Positions 1 through 9,000 are shown, numbered from the stretch's first letter. The stretch: DNA of 64,000 nt from Desulfoluna sp942491485 (GCA_942491485.1 CALOAX010000002.1:310001-374000), one strand, 5' to 3'. The notes: generated from the sequence alone by a model not told the origin. Program-made: numbers and translations.

Positions 1-75
1 TCCGGTGCCCACCCACTTGGCTGCTTCGATGGCTGCAGCCTCCGTTACCTTCATCAAATCAAATGCGATATTCAT
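1..75 (-). CDS. glpX: GlpX-like class II fructose-1,6-bisphosphatase, N-terminal fragment
   Basis: The first 25 codons of a minus-strand gene run off the left edge. The start is the ATG at 75-73, preceded by an AAAGAG ribosome-binding site. The visible peptide begins MNIAFDLMKVTEAAA and continues to AAKWVGTG. This matches the N-terminus of GlpX-type fructose bisphosphatases, where a V/L-TEAAA helix is followed by an A-x-W/x-G-x-G segment. That family hydrolyses fructose 1,6-bisphosphate in gluconeogenesis. Only the first helix is present, so the assignment rests on a short match. The gene is probably independent of the cobalamin genes to its right, which end about 190 bases away. Confidence 0.65.
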   Translation of the reverse strand, partial: MNIAFDLMKVTEAAAIEAAKWVGTG

Positions 76-264
76 GCTTCTATCTCTTTGGGTTCACTTC
101 CGATGCGTGATGTCCCGCGCACCCCGGGATGTTCCGTACTCCGGACATATATTGACGGCTTTGCAGCGCGCACGAGCCGGACTTCAAAGGGAAACCCCCT
201 GCAGACACTCCGCACGCTACATCATTGATTCAAAAAGGATATCCTATAACACAACCGGGCTTTG

Positions 265-1233
265 TCAGGCTACCATATTCATCAGGTGAGCAAGGGTCAT
301 GGCCCCGAAAAGCGAAACAGCCGCCGACCACACCATCAGACGACACGCCTTGTCCACCGTAAAGGCGACGTATGGGTTGTCTTTGTGTTCCTCACAGATG
401 TAAGGTTTGTCCACCACTTTTCCGAAATAGACAGAAGGCCCCCCCATGGTCACTTCAAGGGCGGCGGCAAAGGAGGCTTCAGGAAAACCGGCGTTGGGGC
501 TGAGATGGTTTCGCCCGTCCCGCCACGCAGCTCTCAGAATCTCTTTCCAGCGACGCGAAATCCCATAATTGGCAACAGCCACACAAAAAACCGAGAGACG
601 CGCCGGAATGAAATTGGCCACATCGTCCACCCGGGCCGACACCTTGCCGAAATCGATGTACTTCTCGTTTCGGTACCCCACCATCGAATCCAGTGTGTTT
701 ATCATCTTATACGCCATGGCAAGGGGCGCCCCACCGATGGCGGCAAAGAAAAGGGGAGAGATAACACCATCCACAAGGTTCTCGGCCACCGTCTCCACAG
801 CAGCCTTGAGAACGCCCCGCTCATCCAGCTCAGACGTATCCCGCCCCACGATCATCCCCACCTTCTGACGCGCCGCCTCAAGACCTCCCAGCCGAAGGGC
901 ATCGGCTACAGCCAGGGCCGCTTCCTTTAAGGACCGGGTAGAGATGGCAAACCAGATCATGAGAATCTCCACCACGCGGGCGAGATCTGCATTCAAAAAC
1001 GAGGCAAGAGCCATCACAGCGGTAGCTATGACCCAAACCGTCACCACCATGGCCGCGGAAAAAAGCGCCCCCGCAACCACCGTGGGGACCTTCAACCGAC
1101 GAAACGGCTCCTCAGCCTTCGAGATAAGATTGCCCATCCAGCAAATGGGGTGAGGGATAAAGGCTGGGTCCCCCAATAGAAGATCCAGAAGAAAAGCTGC
1201 GGGCAAAATATACCACTCGGAAATGGGAAACAT
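265..1233 (-). CDS. cbiB: CbiB, adenosylcobinamide-phosphate synthase
   Basis: A 322-residue integral membrane protein that attaches aminopropanol phosphate (made by CobD) to adenosylcobyric acid, giving adenosylcobinamide phosphate. Family hallmarks are visible: the N-terminal LLGDP and the HPICWMG segment (about residues 18-35), the central ETVAENLVDG with SPLFFA, and several hydrophobic helices. Length is normal for CbiB. The start ATG has an AAGGA site about 6 bases upstream. It is the last cobalamin gene on the minus strand and is separated from cobD by a plus-strand mscS gene. It therefore probably has its own promoter or was displaced from an ancestral operon. Confidence 0.93.
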   Translation of the reverse strand: MFPISEWYILPAAFLLDLLLGDPAFIPHPICWMGNLISKAEEPFRRLKVPTVVAGALFSAAMVVTVWVIATAVMALASFLNADLARVVEILMIWFAISTRSLKEAALAVADALRLGGLEAARQKVGMIVGRDTSELDERGVLKAAVETVAENLVDGVISPLFFAAIGGAPLAMAYKMINTLDSMVGYRNEKYIDFGKVSARVDDVANFIPARLSVFCVAVANYGISRRWKEILRAAWRDGRNHLSPNAGFPEASFAAALEVTMGGPSVYFGKVVDKPYICEEHKDNPYVAFTVDKACRLMVWSAAVSLFGAMTLAHLMNMVA

Positions 1234-1303
1234 GAATCGTCCTTATCGTGATGGGGTCATATGAAAAATCGTGCCTTCTATGGGCAGCGTTCGGCAAAAA
1301 GGA

Positions 1304-1390
1304 GCCTCCGGCGGCGAGGTGTGCCACCTCGAAAGCAGGTTGCGGATGCGTTTTGCCCCTCGTTCCTCGGGGCAAATCACAGCCGCCTTT
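1304..1390 (+). repeat. Composite hairpin repeat, copy 1 (CGTT type)
   Basis: It starts with the GCCTCCGGCGGC module and a GAGGTG/CACCTC hairpin. The main stem-loop follows: GCGGATG (1342) pairs with CAGCCGC (1380), an inner TTGCCCC pairs with GGGGCAA, and the loop is TCGTTCCTC. It is the prototype of the family that recurs through the chromosomal part of the window. Confidence 0.85.
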
Positions 1391-1537
1391 GGATTAAAAT
1401 TCTCTCGAGCTCAAATATAAAGGCATGTTTATCTAACTTTTTAAAATCTTGTCTCCCGGCAGGGCCTTCAGAGACATCTTTAACTTGGGTGCCTCCGATG
1501 GCCAAGGTTTTCAGCGATAATGGCTTCGACACCCATT

Positions 1538-1611
1538 GGACCCCAGGTTCGTGAATGCTCGCCGCCTTCGTTCCTCTGGCCGATCACATTCGCTGACGGG
1601 ATTCGCCCGTG
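1538..1611 (+). repeat. Composite hairpin repeat, copy 2 (CTCC type)
   Basis: It begins GGACCCCAGGTTCG, followed by the main stem-loop with the constant TTCGTTCCTC loop and CATTCGC closing strand. It ends with the ACGGG/CCCGT hairpin. The first module (GCCTCCGG) is absent. Confidence 0.75.
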
Positions 1612-1980
1612 GGCACGGCACATTCGCCTTCGTGTAGCCCGAAGGGCGCTTCGTAATCTTCGTGGTTACTTTCCAAAAACCAGAACATGAAAGTTGTCCC
1701 AAACCATGTCGATTTTCAGCGGGAATAACTCCAGTGGTAAGGGTGGCGAATGTAAGGATAGAAGCTTTATGGGGTACACCCCACGCCCGCCGTCTTTTAA
1801 AGACTGACGGCACTCACCATACACCCTTTCTGAATTAGTGAAACACCCCTGCAAAGTCAAGGAAGGAGAATGGGTTTTCCCTCCATATTCACCCTTGAAG
1901 TCACATTAAAAAAAAGCGATGATATACCCTTTTTAACACCCATATCCTCTCGTGACCCGTGTGAAGGAGTACACAACCCC

Positions 1981-3099
1981 ATGGAACAGTTGAAAGCCTT
2001 CGGTGACCTGGTTCTTGATGTCTGGAAAAATGGCCTCTTCGGTGTCGATATCGGCCGTGTCCTTGTGGCTGCGGCCATTTTCTTAGGTTTTCTCGTGCTT
2101 CGAAAAACCATCTCCAAGGTGATCCTTCACCGACTGGAACGCCTCACCGCCAAAACAGAAACCGAACTCGACGACAAGATTCTCTCAGCCCTTGAACCAC
2201 CCCTGAATCTCCTGCCCATTGTTCTCGGCCTCTTCTTTGCCAGAGAGTACATCGGGGTTGAGGGCACAGTCGCCATTCTGATGGACAAACTGATCCGCTC
2301 CCTGGTGGTGTTCACCATTTTCTGGAGCTTCTTCAATGTCATCCTGCCCATCTCCCATCTCTTCAAACGACTGGAAGATATCTTTGACCGTTCCCTTCTT
2401 GACTGGCTCTTCAACGCAGCCAGAGCGGCCCTGGCCCTCATCGGTGCCGCCACCATTCTCGAAATCTGGGGCATCCGCGTCGGACCCATCATCGCCGGCC
2501 TCGGACTTTTCGGCGTTGCCGTGGCCCTGGGAGCCCAGGACCTCTTCAAAAACCTCATCTCCGGCATTCTGATCCTCTCCGAACGACGCTTTAAAATCGG
2601 AGACTGGATTCAGGTCAATGGCGTTGTGGAAGGCACCGTAGAGCAGATCGGCTTCCGCTCAACACGCATCCGGCGGTTCGATAAAGCCCCGGTGTTTGTC
2701 CCCAACACCCTGTTGTCAGACAACACCGTCATCAACTTCACCTCCATGACCTTCCGGCGCATCTCCTGGCTCGTGGGCCTCGAATACCGGACCACCGTTG
2801 ATCAGCTTCGGAATATCCGGGAGAAGGTCGAGGCATGGATCACCAACCACGAGGGGTACGTCAACCCACCCGTCGCCCCCCTCTTTGTCCGCATCGACAA
2901 CTTCTCGGACTCCTCCATCGACATGAAAATTTACTGCTTTACACGGACGACTGTCTGGGGGGAGTGGCTGGCGCTGAAAGAGGAGCTTGTCTGCGCCATC
3001 AAAGAGATCGTGGAAGAGGAAGGAACCGGGTTTGCCTTCCCAAGCCAGTCCCTCTACGTGGAGACCATGCCGTGGGAAACGCCGGCAACCAGGGGGTAA
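1981..3099 (+). CDS. mscS: MscS-family mechanosensitive channel
   Basis: A membrane channel of about 372 residues that releases solutes during hypo-osmotic shock. After hydrophobic helices, the pore helix and beta domain are recognisable: GLGLFGVAVALGAQDLFKNL, then ISGILILSERRFKIGDWIQVNG and the VEQIGFRSTRIR strand. I prefer the ATG at 1981 (AAGGAG about 12 bases upstream). An in-frame ATG at 1870 would add 37 poorly conserved residues. The gene is plus-strand among minus-strand cobalamin genes and is probably unrelated to them. Its last codons, AGG GGG TAA, lie inside a copy of the hairpin repeat, so the C-terminal RG and the stop are repeat-derived. Confidence 0.88.
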   Translation: MEQLKAFGDLVLDVWKNGLFGVDIGRVLVAAAIFLGFLVLRKTISKVILHRLERLTAKTETELDDKILSALEPPLNLLPIVLGLFFAREYIGVEGTVAILMDKLIRSLVVFTIFWSFFNVILPISHLFKRLEDIFDRSLLDWLFNAARAALALIGAATILEIWGIRVGPIIAGLGLFGVAVALGAQDLFKNLISGILILSERRFKIGDWIQVNGVVEGTVEQIGFRSTRIRRFDKAPVFVPNTLLSDNTVINFTSMTFRRISWLVGLEYRTTVDQLRNIREKVEAWITNHEGYVNPPVAPLFVRIDNFSDSSIDMKIYCFTRTTVWGEWLALKEELVCAIKEIVEEEGTGFAFPSQSLYVETMPWETPATRG

Positions 3100-3179
3100 G
3101 CCCCTGGACCCCAGGTTCGCAAATGCTCCCGGCCTTCGTTCCTCAGGCCGTTCACATTTGCTGACGGGCTGCGCCCGTG
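3088..3179 (+). repeat. Composite hairpin repeat, copy 3 (CTCC type)
   Basis: It contains the AGGGG/CCCCT hairpin whose loop holds the mscS TAA stop. Then comes the main stem GCAAATG paired with CATTTGC, with an inner GGCCT/AGGCC helix and the TCGTTCCTC loop. It ends with the ACGGGCTGCGCCCGT hairpin. Confidence 0.85.
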
Positions 3180-3250
3180 TGGGTGTCAGACGGTGCCTTG
3201 ATACGTCGCCTTGCCCGGCTAACCCATAACCCCGAACAGGTGCATCTATC

Positions 3251-3273
3251 GCTCCCAGGCTCTGCCTGGGAGC
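3251..3273. repeat. GC-rich hairpin GCTCCCAGG / CCTGGGAGC
   Basis: A perfect 9-bp inverted repeat with a 5-base CTCTG loop. It resembles the short extragenic palindromes found in many bacterial genomes. It has no T-run, so it is not a classical terminator. It may help end transcription between the convergent mscS and cobD genes. Confidence 0.55.
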
Positions 3274-3492
3274 GTGCTTTGCAAGTCTCCGACTTGTCTG
3301 GTTGAAAAATATCCCGAAAACAACCTGTGCCACCGTTATGTGCCATCACATGCAGGTGGCAAAGCTTTTTGATACGGAGTTTTCAGGCCGAACCTGAGAA
3401 CGAATCAAAACGCAAGGACCGACACACCCCATCCCAACACCCCCCACCGCTAATCGATACATCTCGCTATGTCCAAAACAACCCAGTTATAA

Positions 3493-3584
3493 CCACGGGC
3501 GAAGCCTGTCAGCAAATGTGACGTGCCCGGGGAACGAGGGCTCGGAGCATTCGCGAACCTGGGGTATAGGAGCTCAGCCCCTGG
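3493..3584 (-). repeat. Composite hairpin repeat, copy 4 (CTCC type, inverted)
   Basis: It reads ACGGGC...GCCTGT, then the main stem-loop with GGGGAACGA (one change from the GAGGAACGA loop) and GCATTCGC, then a CAGCCCCTGG tail. It ends at the last base before the cobD stop codon. Confidence 0.8.
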
Positions 3585-4661
3585 TTATTTTATATTCTTT
3601 GCCAACATCTCAAGCAGTCGGGTGTTGGTCTCTTTGTCTTTAAGGGAGAAACGCACAAACTCGCCTTCAAGGCCGATAAAGTTGGTGCAGTCCCGGATGA
3701 GGATGGCCTCTTCGGCCAGGGCTGTCCAGAGTGCGGCCGCCGTGTTGGGGGCCTCAAGCTCGCAGATAACGAAGTACGTTTCTGCGCCAAAAGGCTTGAT
3801 GCCCGGCATCTTTTCCAGGGCCGCAACAAATCGGTCTTTTTCCCCTTTGACGTAGGCTCGGGTCTCCTTCAGGAAGGTATCGATAGCGTCACCACCGGAG
3901 AGAATGTACCCCACGGCCGCCTGCGCCATGGCGTTCACGCACCAAGGAAGGACGTACTTGGAGAACTCGGCGATAAGGACATCGGATGCAATGAGAAAGC
4001 CCACTCGGAGCCCGGGAATCCGGAACACCTTGCTCATGGAATTCAGAACCACCACGTTTTCAAGGCCATAACGGGCAGTGCTTTCCGCGTAAGAGTCGCA
4101 GGCAAAGGGAAGGTAGGACTCATCGATGACAAAGCGGATATCAGGCCGGGATTCGGCCATGGCCTTGATATCTTCCGCAGCAACCATGGTGCCGGTGGGG
4201 TTGTTCGGGTTGCAAAGAAAGACGGTGTCGTAGCCGTCTGCGGCCTCTGCGATGTCCTTGGGATCCATGCAGAAGGCGTTCTCTTTCTGACTCACGAGAA
4301 AATCCGCCTCAGCTCCGTACATCTCGCACGCATCCCGGTAATCAGCGTAAGTGGGACCCACAATGAGGGCACGCTTGGTACCAAGGGCCCTGGGGATGGC
4401 ATAGATAAACTCGGTGGTCCCATTCCCCGCAAGAATCGTGGAAGAAGAAATTCCGTACTTCTCTGCGAGAAGTCCTTTGATATGCCCGGCATCCACCTCG
4501 GGAAGGCTGACAATGGTGGAGAGCTTTGACGCCAGATGCTCCATCAGTCCTTCGGGCGGTCCCAGAGGGTTCAGGTTGCTGCTCATATCGGTAATCTCAG
4601 CCGGGGTTACCCCCAGATCCTTTGCCAGCTTGTATATGTTGCCGCCATGACCGATAATCAT
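3585..4661 (-). CDS. cobD: CobD, threonine-phosphate decarboxylase (PLP-dependent)
   Basis: A 358-residue fold-type I aminotransferase-like enzyme. It makes (R)-1-amino-2-propanol O-2-phosphate, the linker of the nucleotide loop used by CbiB. Visible residues are NPNNPTG at 151-157, D180 of the PLP-binding VIDE segment, and the Schiff-base lysine K211 in SMSKVFRIPGLRVGF. HisC has the same fold, but the start (GHGGN followed by DMSSNLNPLGPP) and the surrounding cobalamin genes favour CobD (called CobC in aerobic pathways). The start ATG has an AAGGAG site. The next cobalamin gene upstream, cobS, is 280 bases away. Confidence 0.88.
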   Translation of the reverse strand: MIIGHGGNIYKLAKDLGVTPAEITDMSSNLNPLGPPEGLMEHLASKLSTIVSLPEVDAGHIKGLLAEKYGISSSTILAGNGTTEFIYAIPRALGTKRALIVGPTYADYRDACEMYGAEADFLVSQKENAFCMDPKDIAEAADGYDTVFLCNPNNPTGTMVAAEDIKAMAESRPDIRFVIDESYLPFACDSYAESTARYGLENVVVLNSMSKVFRIPGLRVGFLIASDVLIAEFSKYVLPWCVNAMAQAAVGYILSGGDAIDTFLKETRAYVKGEKDRFVAALEKMPGIKPFGAETYFVICELEAPNTAAALWTALAEEAILIRDCTNFIGLEGEFVRFSLKDKETNTRLLEMLAKNIK

Positions 4662-4757
4662 AATCCGAACTCCTTGTTTTTCATGAACTTATGTTTCTTT
4701 AGTATACACCGGATGCCCTGCAAGCGCACCCTGTTACATTCAAACAGTAAAAACTGT

Positions 4758-4866
4758 GCCTCCGGCTGCGAGGGTGGCGAAGCCACAATAAGCGAAAACA
4801 CCTCGAAAGCTGATTTCGAATGCATTTTGCCCCTCGTTCCTCGGGCCAAATTGCATTCACATTTGC
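4758..4866 (+). repeat. Composite hairpin repeat, copy 5 (long first module)
   Basis: It starts GCCTCCGGCTGCGAGGGTGG and has a longer first module (AGCCACAATAAGCGAAAACACC). In the main stem GAATGCA pairs with TGCATTC around the TCGTTCCTC loop. The base pairs differ from other copies, but pairing is kept. Confidence 0.8.
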
Positions 4867-4941
4867 CTCGTTTCAAACTCTAAGGGTAAACAAAACCAGC
4901 CTCTTTTCATGAGGAGTTTTAAACTTATTCAATTTTCATCA

Positions 4942-5694
4942 TCAAAGCGCAACCGCCGCTGCCACAAAGAGAAACCCTTCGGTAATCTCCGTCATGGCAC
5001 CCAGCATGTCCCCTGTGATGCCTCCCATCTTTTTCTTGTACCAGTGCAGCAGAGCAGCGGTGATGGCCGCATAGATGAGAAGGACCATGAGGCCCCGGCC
5101 ACCTGTGAGAAGGGCCATAAGCACAGGAATGGCCATAAACCTGAGTCGGTTTGCAAGAGGGACGTCCCCGAAAAGATCGTGGGCGGTGCCCTCTTTCCGG
5201 CCGTAAGGCAGCAGGCCGATTCCGATGATCTGGCTGCCCCGGGCAAGTGATGGGATGGCGATGAGGAGAAGGGCCCGGCTCCAACCCGGCTCGGGCATGG
5301 CGGCAAGTCCTGCCCACTTCATGGCGATTATGACGACCATGGCAAGGACTCCCATGGCCCCGCTGCGGCTGTCCTTCATGATCTCAAGGACTCTCTCTTT
5401 GGGGCGATGGCTGAAGAGGCCGTCTGCTGTGTCTCCCAGGCCGTCCAGGTGGAACCCGCCGGTGAGAACCATGAGAAGCAGCGTGTCCAGGATCCCCACC
5501 ACCAGAGGCGGCCAGAGATGGGACAAAAGAGCATCCGTAAAGGCAAGGATCCCACCCAGGATCAACCCCACCACCGGAAACATCGCCACCTGCCCCACCG
5601 GTCGAAACACATTGCCTGTGCCCACGGGAAGAATGGTGGAAAACTGCATTGCCGATTTCAAGTCCAGCAGAGAATCTTTCACATTTATGTTCAT
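4942..5694 (-). CDS. cobS: CobS, adenosylcobinamide-GDP ribazoletransferase
   Basis: A 250-residue membrane enzyme that joins alpha-ribazole (phosphate) to adenosylcobinamide-GDP in the last steps of cobalamin synthesis. The diagnostic TGGFHLDGLGDTADGLF segment is at residues 78-94. It is followed by MKDSRSGAMGV, which holds acidic metal-binding residues. Hydrophobic helices fill the C-terminal half. Length is normal. The gene stands alone between two repeat-rich spacers, with cobU 440 bases upstream. CobT, which makes the alpha-ribazole phosphate substrate, is not in the window. Confidence 0.92.
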   Translation of the reverse strand: MNINVKDSLLDLKSAMQFSTILPVGTGNVFRPVGQVAMFPVVGLILGGILAFTDALLSHLWPPLVVGILDTLLLMVLTGGFHLDGLGDTADGLFSHRPKERVLEIMKDSRSGAMGVLAMVVIIAMKWAGLAAMPEPGWSRALLLIAIPSLARGSQIIGIGLLPYGRKEGTAHDLFGDVPLANRLRFMAIPVLMALLTGGRGLMVLLIYAAITAALLHWYKKKMGGITGDMLGAMTEITEGFLFVAAAVAL

Positions 5695-6133
5695 GCTTTA
5701 TCCTTTTTTCTGGCGAGAGAAACTGGGGGAAGCCTTTTAACAAAGGCTTCCTCCAGACCCACCCCCCCATTTTTTGAGTAGAACCCCGGAAAGAACGCAT
5801 ACACCGGTGAATTAAATGCTTCCCCGAATGTATTGGTCCTCACACATGGATCCCCGGTCATATGGCCATACAAGATGTGTTCAGTGTACTGCCAGTAATG
5901 CAACTCAACCCATCCCATGTCCCAATCAGCCGGGGAAGACGATACAAAGTAAGCGGCCTCTATTGTTACCTCGGAGAAAACCCGATAACGCATCAAACAA
6001 TGCCACTGGGGCAGCCCCTTTTGATACGTGTGACACCCTTTGCATCAACCACCAGCATCTGAGTCGGGCGCAGCCCGAGCCGAAGGCGAATGCGATTTGC
6101 CCCGAGGAACGAGGGGAAAAGCGCATTCGCAAA
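5695..6133. other. Intergenic region between cobU and cobS
   Basis: No gene seen. A perfect 10-bp hairpin (GGAAGCCTTT / AAAGGCTTCC) lies at about 5734-5757 in the cobS leader. It is just upstream of the cobS ribosome-binding site and may attenuate cobS. The 3' end of the region is repeat copy 6. The middle (5770-6060) shows nothing recognisable. Confidence 0.55.
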
Positions 6134-6169
6134 TCAGCTTTCGAGGTGGCTCACCTCGCCGCCGGAGGC
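6063..6169 (-). repeat. Composite hairpin repeat, copy 6 (CGTT type, inverted), fused to cobU
   Basis: Order: CGGGC/GCCCG hairpin, main stem GCGAATGCG paired with CGCATTCGC around GAGGAACGA, GAGGTG/CACCTC hairpin, then GCCGCCGGAGGC. The cobU stop codon (6136-6134) and its last codons lie inside this copy. Confidence 0.85.
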
Positions 6170-6691
6170 GCTCTTCATCACCATGGGGATGCCGGAGACC
6201 GTGAACACAACCTTGTGGGCCATTGCTGCGATACGCTGGTTGGCGGCGCCCTGAATGTCCCGGAACTGGCGTGAAAGGGCGTTGTCCGGGACGATGCCCA
6301 TGCCCACTTCGTTGGAGACGGTGACGATGGGGACGTTGGACGCTGCGGCGGCCTCTGCAAAGGCCTCCACGCGTTTCAGGATATCCCCTTCGCTCTGTTC
6401 GGTCATAAACAGGTTGGTGACCCAAAGGGTGATGCAATCCACGAGGATGACGCCTGCCTTTTTCTGTTCTTTTTGTATGACCTGAACGATGTCGATGGGC
6501 TCTTCAATGGTGTACCAGGAGTCATCACGCTGTGCCTGGTGATCGGTGACCCGTTTCTCCATCTCGGTATCCAGGGGCTGGAGGGTGGCCACATACAGCC
6601 TGTTCTCGGAGGCAAGGGATTCTGAGAGTTCCTGGGCATGGGAGCTTTTTCCGCTCCTGCACCCGCCTGTGACAAAGGTAAATGATCCCAC
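6134..6691 (-). CDS. cobU: CobU, adenosylcobinamide kinase / guanylyltransferase
   Basis: A 185-residue bifunctional enzyme that phosphorylates adenosylcobinamide and then transfers GMP to it. The P-loop GGCRSGKS is at residues 9-16, and a DHQAQRDDSW segment (about 51-60) corresponds to the guanylylated-histidine region. It starts with GTG directly after the cbiP TAA stop, so the two are co-translated. The last dozen residues (SASGGEVSHLES) are encoded by a hairpin repeat and not by family sequence. The original end was evidently replaced by the repeat after the VSGIPMVMK strand. Activity is probably retained. Confidence 0.92.
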   Translation of the reverse strand: MGSFTFVTGGCRSGKSSHAQELSESLASENRLYVATLQPLDTEMEKRVTDHQAQRDDSWYTIEEPIDIVQVIQKEQKKAGVILVDCITLWVTNLFMTEQSEGDILKRVEAFAEAAAASNVPIVTVSNEVGMGIVPDNALSRQFRDIQGAANQRIAAMAHKVVFTVSGIPMVMKSASGGEVSHLES

Positions 6692-8209
6692 TTACGCCTC
6701 TCCTTTCGCCATGGTTTCGATTTTATCCATGGTCAGGTGTGTTCGGGTGTGGTCCGCAAGTCGGCCATAGGCTTCCATGCGGGCGTCAAGTCCGCCTGCG
6801 GTTTTGGATGGGATGACATCGAGGCCAATTTCTTTGAACCAGGAGTCCACGATGGCCGGGGTATCGAAGATGCCGTGCATGTAGGTGCCGATAACCTTTC
6901 CGGAAGGGATTCTGCAGCCGTCGCTATCCTCTGCAGGGATACTGTTCCGATCCAGAACGGAAACCAGGGGCTCGCCGCCGTGTCGCTGGGTGGTGCCCAT
7001 ATGGATTTCGTACCCGCTGCCTTCGATGCCCTCATAGGTAAACCGGCTGAGGGTGGTGGTCTTGGGAGCCTTCATGACCGTAGCGACGGGTAGCAGCCCA
7101 AGGCCCTCTTCGGTGCCTGCGGCTCCTTCCACGCCTTGGGGGTCTTCAATCTTCTGACCCAGAATCTGATAGCCGCCGCAAATGCCTGCCACATGGCCGC
7201 CGTTTGCCGCATAGGATTTGATATTCAGATCCCAGCCTGTCTCTTTGAGCCAGGCAAGGTCTTTGCGCGTGTTCTTGGAGCCGGGAATGATGACAAAGGC
7301 AAATTCCGACAGGTCGCAGGGTCGATCGAGGTAGCAGAGCTCAATCTCGTCCCGCTGCATCAATGGCTCAAAGTCGGTAAAGTTGGAGATAAAGGGAAGG
7401 CGGATGACGGCTCCGGCGGGCTTGGTTCCGGTCAGGGACGATTTTCCCTTGGGTTGCTCGATGACCACCGAATCCTCGGAGCCGATATGAAAGTCCTTGT
7501 ACCAGGGCAGAACACCGAGGACCGGCTTGCCTGCCTTGTTCTCAATCCACTCACAGCCATCTTTAAAGAGTGAGATGTCTCCCCGGAAGCGGTTGATCAC
7601 CACCCCTTTGACCCGATCAGCGTAATGCTCCGGCAGGCAGGCCATGGTTCCCACCACCTGACCGAAGACGCCGCCCCGATGAATGTCAGCCACAAGGATC
7701 ACGTCGGCATCGGCATAGTCCGCCATGCGGAAGTTGACGATGTCCCCGGCCATGAGGTTTACCTCGGCACAGGAGCCGGCCCCTTCCATGATCACCAGGT
7801 CGTTCTCCTCACGAAGACGGTCCAGGGCATCGGCGGCCACCTTGAAGTAGCGCTCCTTCTTCTTGTGGTAGGCGGCGGCGGATTCATCCCCGTCCACCTT
7901 GCCCATCAGAACCACCTGAGACCCCATCTCGCCCGTGGGCTTCAACAGCACCGGGTTCATGAGTACCGAAGGCACCACACCGGCCGCCTCAGCCTGAATG
8001 ATCTGGGCCCGGCCCATTTCCAGCCCTTCAGGGGTCACCCCTGAGTTGTTGGACATGTTCTGGGCCTTGTAAGGCACAACCTTCAGCCCCTGCTCGGCAA
8101 AGTGACGGCAGAGTCCGGTGGTCACCACACTCTTCCCCACATCCGATCCCGTGCCAAACACGGCAATACAACGGGCCAGCTTCTTTTTATCACCAGATGG
8201 TTTTGTCAT
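6692..8209 (-). CDS. cbiP: CbiP, adenosylcobyric acid synthase (glutamine-hydrolysing)
   Basis: A 505-residue amidase that uses ATP and glutamine to amidate four side chains (b, d, e, g) of adenosylcobyrinic a,c-diamide. An N-terminal nucleotide-binding domain carries FGTGSDVGKSVVTTGLC (about 19-35). The C-terminal class I glutaminase domain has the nucleophile in GICGGYQILG (about 340) and a late histidine in YMHGIFDT. Length is normal. It is directly followed by cobU. An MTKPSGDKKK extension precedes the conserved domain, and the ATG at 8209 is the only sensible start. Confidence 0.95.
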   Translation of the reverse strand: MTKPSGDKKKLARCIAVFGTGSDVGKSVVTTGLCRHFAEQGLKVVPYKAQNMSNNSGVTPEGLEMGRAQIIQAEAAGVVPSVLMNPVLLKPTGEMGSQVVLMGKVDGDESAAAYHKKKERYFKVAADALDRLREENDLVIMEGAGSCAEVNLMAGDIVNFRMADYADADVILVADIHRGGVFGQVVGTMACLPEHYADRVKGVVINRFRGDISLFKDGCEWIENKAGKPVLGVLPWYKDFHIGSEDSVVIEQPKGKSSLTGTKPAGAVIRLPFISNFTDFEPLMQRDEIELCYLDRPCDLSEFAFVIIPGSKNTRKDLAWLKETGWDLNIKSYAANGGHVAGICGGYQILGQKIEDPQGVEGAAGTEEGLGLLPVATVMKAPKTTTLSRFTYEGIEGSGYEIHMGTTQRHGGEPLVSVLDRNSIPAEDSDGCRIPSGKVIGTYMHGIFDTPAIVDSWFKEIGLDVIPSKTAGGLDARMEAYGRLADHTRTHLTMDKIETMAKGEA

Positions 8210-8252
8210 CTCGTATCCTGATGTTTCCGTAAATGTTGCTTAGAAAAAGCAT

Positions 8253-8359
8253 GCCTCCGGCGGCGAGGTGAGCCACCTCGAAAGCATATTGCCGATGCGT
8301 TTTGTCTCTCGTTCCTCGAGCCAAATCACATCGGCCTTCGGCTCGGGCTTCGCCCGACT
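8253..8359 (+). repeat. Composite hairpin repeat, copy 7 (CGTT type)
   Basis: First module with GAGGTG/CACCTC, main stem CCGATGCG paired with CACATCGG around the TCGTTCCTC loop, and a final CGGGCTTCGCCCG hairpin. It sits between cobO and cbiP. Confidence 0.85.
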
Positions 8360-8478
8360 CCAGAGCTGGTGGTTATGTTAGCGTTGTCACAAGTTTCGTA
8401 ACAGTATGGATGCAGTGGCCTTTAATGAGTAGACACCCCGAAAAAACCACTATGAATCCAATGCGCCACACATCCCTT

Positions 8479-9000
8479 CTATTTTTCTATCCCGACTCTG
8501 GCCTTGACCCCCTGCTCTGCAAAATAGTGCTTCACAGGCTCAATGACAGAGACCAGATCAGCCCGAGCCATAACCTCGTCATGGGCATACCGCCCGGTGA
8601 TGATGAGTTCGGTGCCTTCGGGTTTCATCTCCATGAGCCCAAGCATCTCCTCAAGAGTAATAAGCCCGTACTTCACGGCGAGGTTCCCCTCTTCGGCCAC
8701 CACCACATCATACTCACCTGAGGCCAGGGCATCCTTCAGCAAAGCGTACCCTTCGCGGGCCAGGGCCTTCTCTTTGTCAGAGGGCTTGCCCTTGACCCAA
8801 CCGCCGGCTCCGAACTGACGCACGGTGATCAAATCGCTGAAGCGTTCCAGGGCCTTGATCTCGGAATAGTCCCCCTGCTTCATGAACTGGGCGATGAGAA
8901 CCTTAAAACCTGCTCCGGCCGCCCGGACGCTGAGCCCCAGGGATGCCGTGGTTTTGCCCTTGCCGTTGCCTGTGTAGACCTGAATGTATCCTTTTTCCAT
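8479..9000 (-). CDS. cobO: CobO/BtuR-type cob(I)alamin adenosyltransferase
   Basis: About 173 residues. It transfers the 5'-deoxyadenosyl group of ATP to cob(I)yrinic acid a,c-diamide or cobinamide. The ATP-binding TGNGKGKTTASLG is at residues 10-22, and VVAEEGNLAVKYGLI and ELIITGRYAHDEVM are typical of this family. I place the start at the ATG at 9000, because GGAG lies 6 bases upstream. An ATG four codons earlier overlaps that site. The family is sometimes named CobA or BtuR. Confidence 0.93.
   Translation of the reverse strand: MEKGYIQVYTGNGKGKTTASLGLSVRAAGAGFKVLIAQFMKQGDYSEIKALERFSDLITVRQFGAGGWVKGKPSDKEKALAREGYALLKDALASGEYDVVVAEEGNLAVKYGLITLEEMLGLMEMKPEGTELIITGRYAHDEVMARADLVSVIEPVKHYFAEQGVKARVGIEK

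Larger units (their letters stand above)
1234..1980. other. Intergenic region with repeat copies
   Basis: No convincing gene. The region holds two copies of the composite hairpin repeat (1304-1390 and 1538-1611) and a decayed third copy around 1719-1760 (ACTCCAGTGGTAAGGGTGGCGAA). The rest is unremarkable. The short reading frames across it have no family resemblance. Confidence 0.6.
3100..3584. other. Intergenic region between convergent mscS and cobD
   Basis: No gene seen. It contains the tail of repeat copy 3, a separate perfect 9-bp hairpin at 3251-3273 and repeat copy 4 at 3493-3584. The remainder (about 3280-3490) shows nothing I can name. Confidence 0.6.

Noticed and set aside
1719..1760. 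tRNA-Gly-like start (GCGGGAATAACTCCAGTGG)
   Set aside because: It resembles the first 20 bases of the tRNA-Gly at 34105, but no anticodon arm or T-arm follows. The sequence fits a decayed hairpin repeat better.
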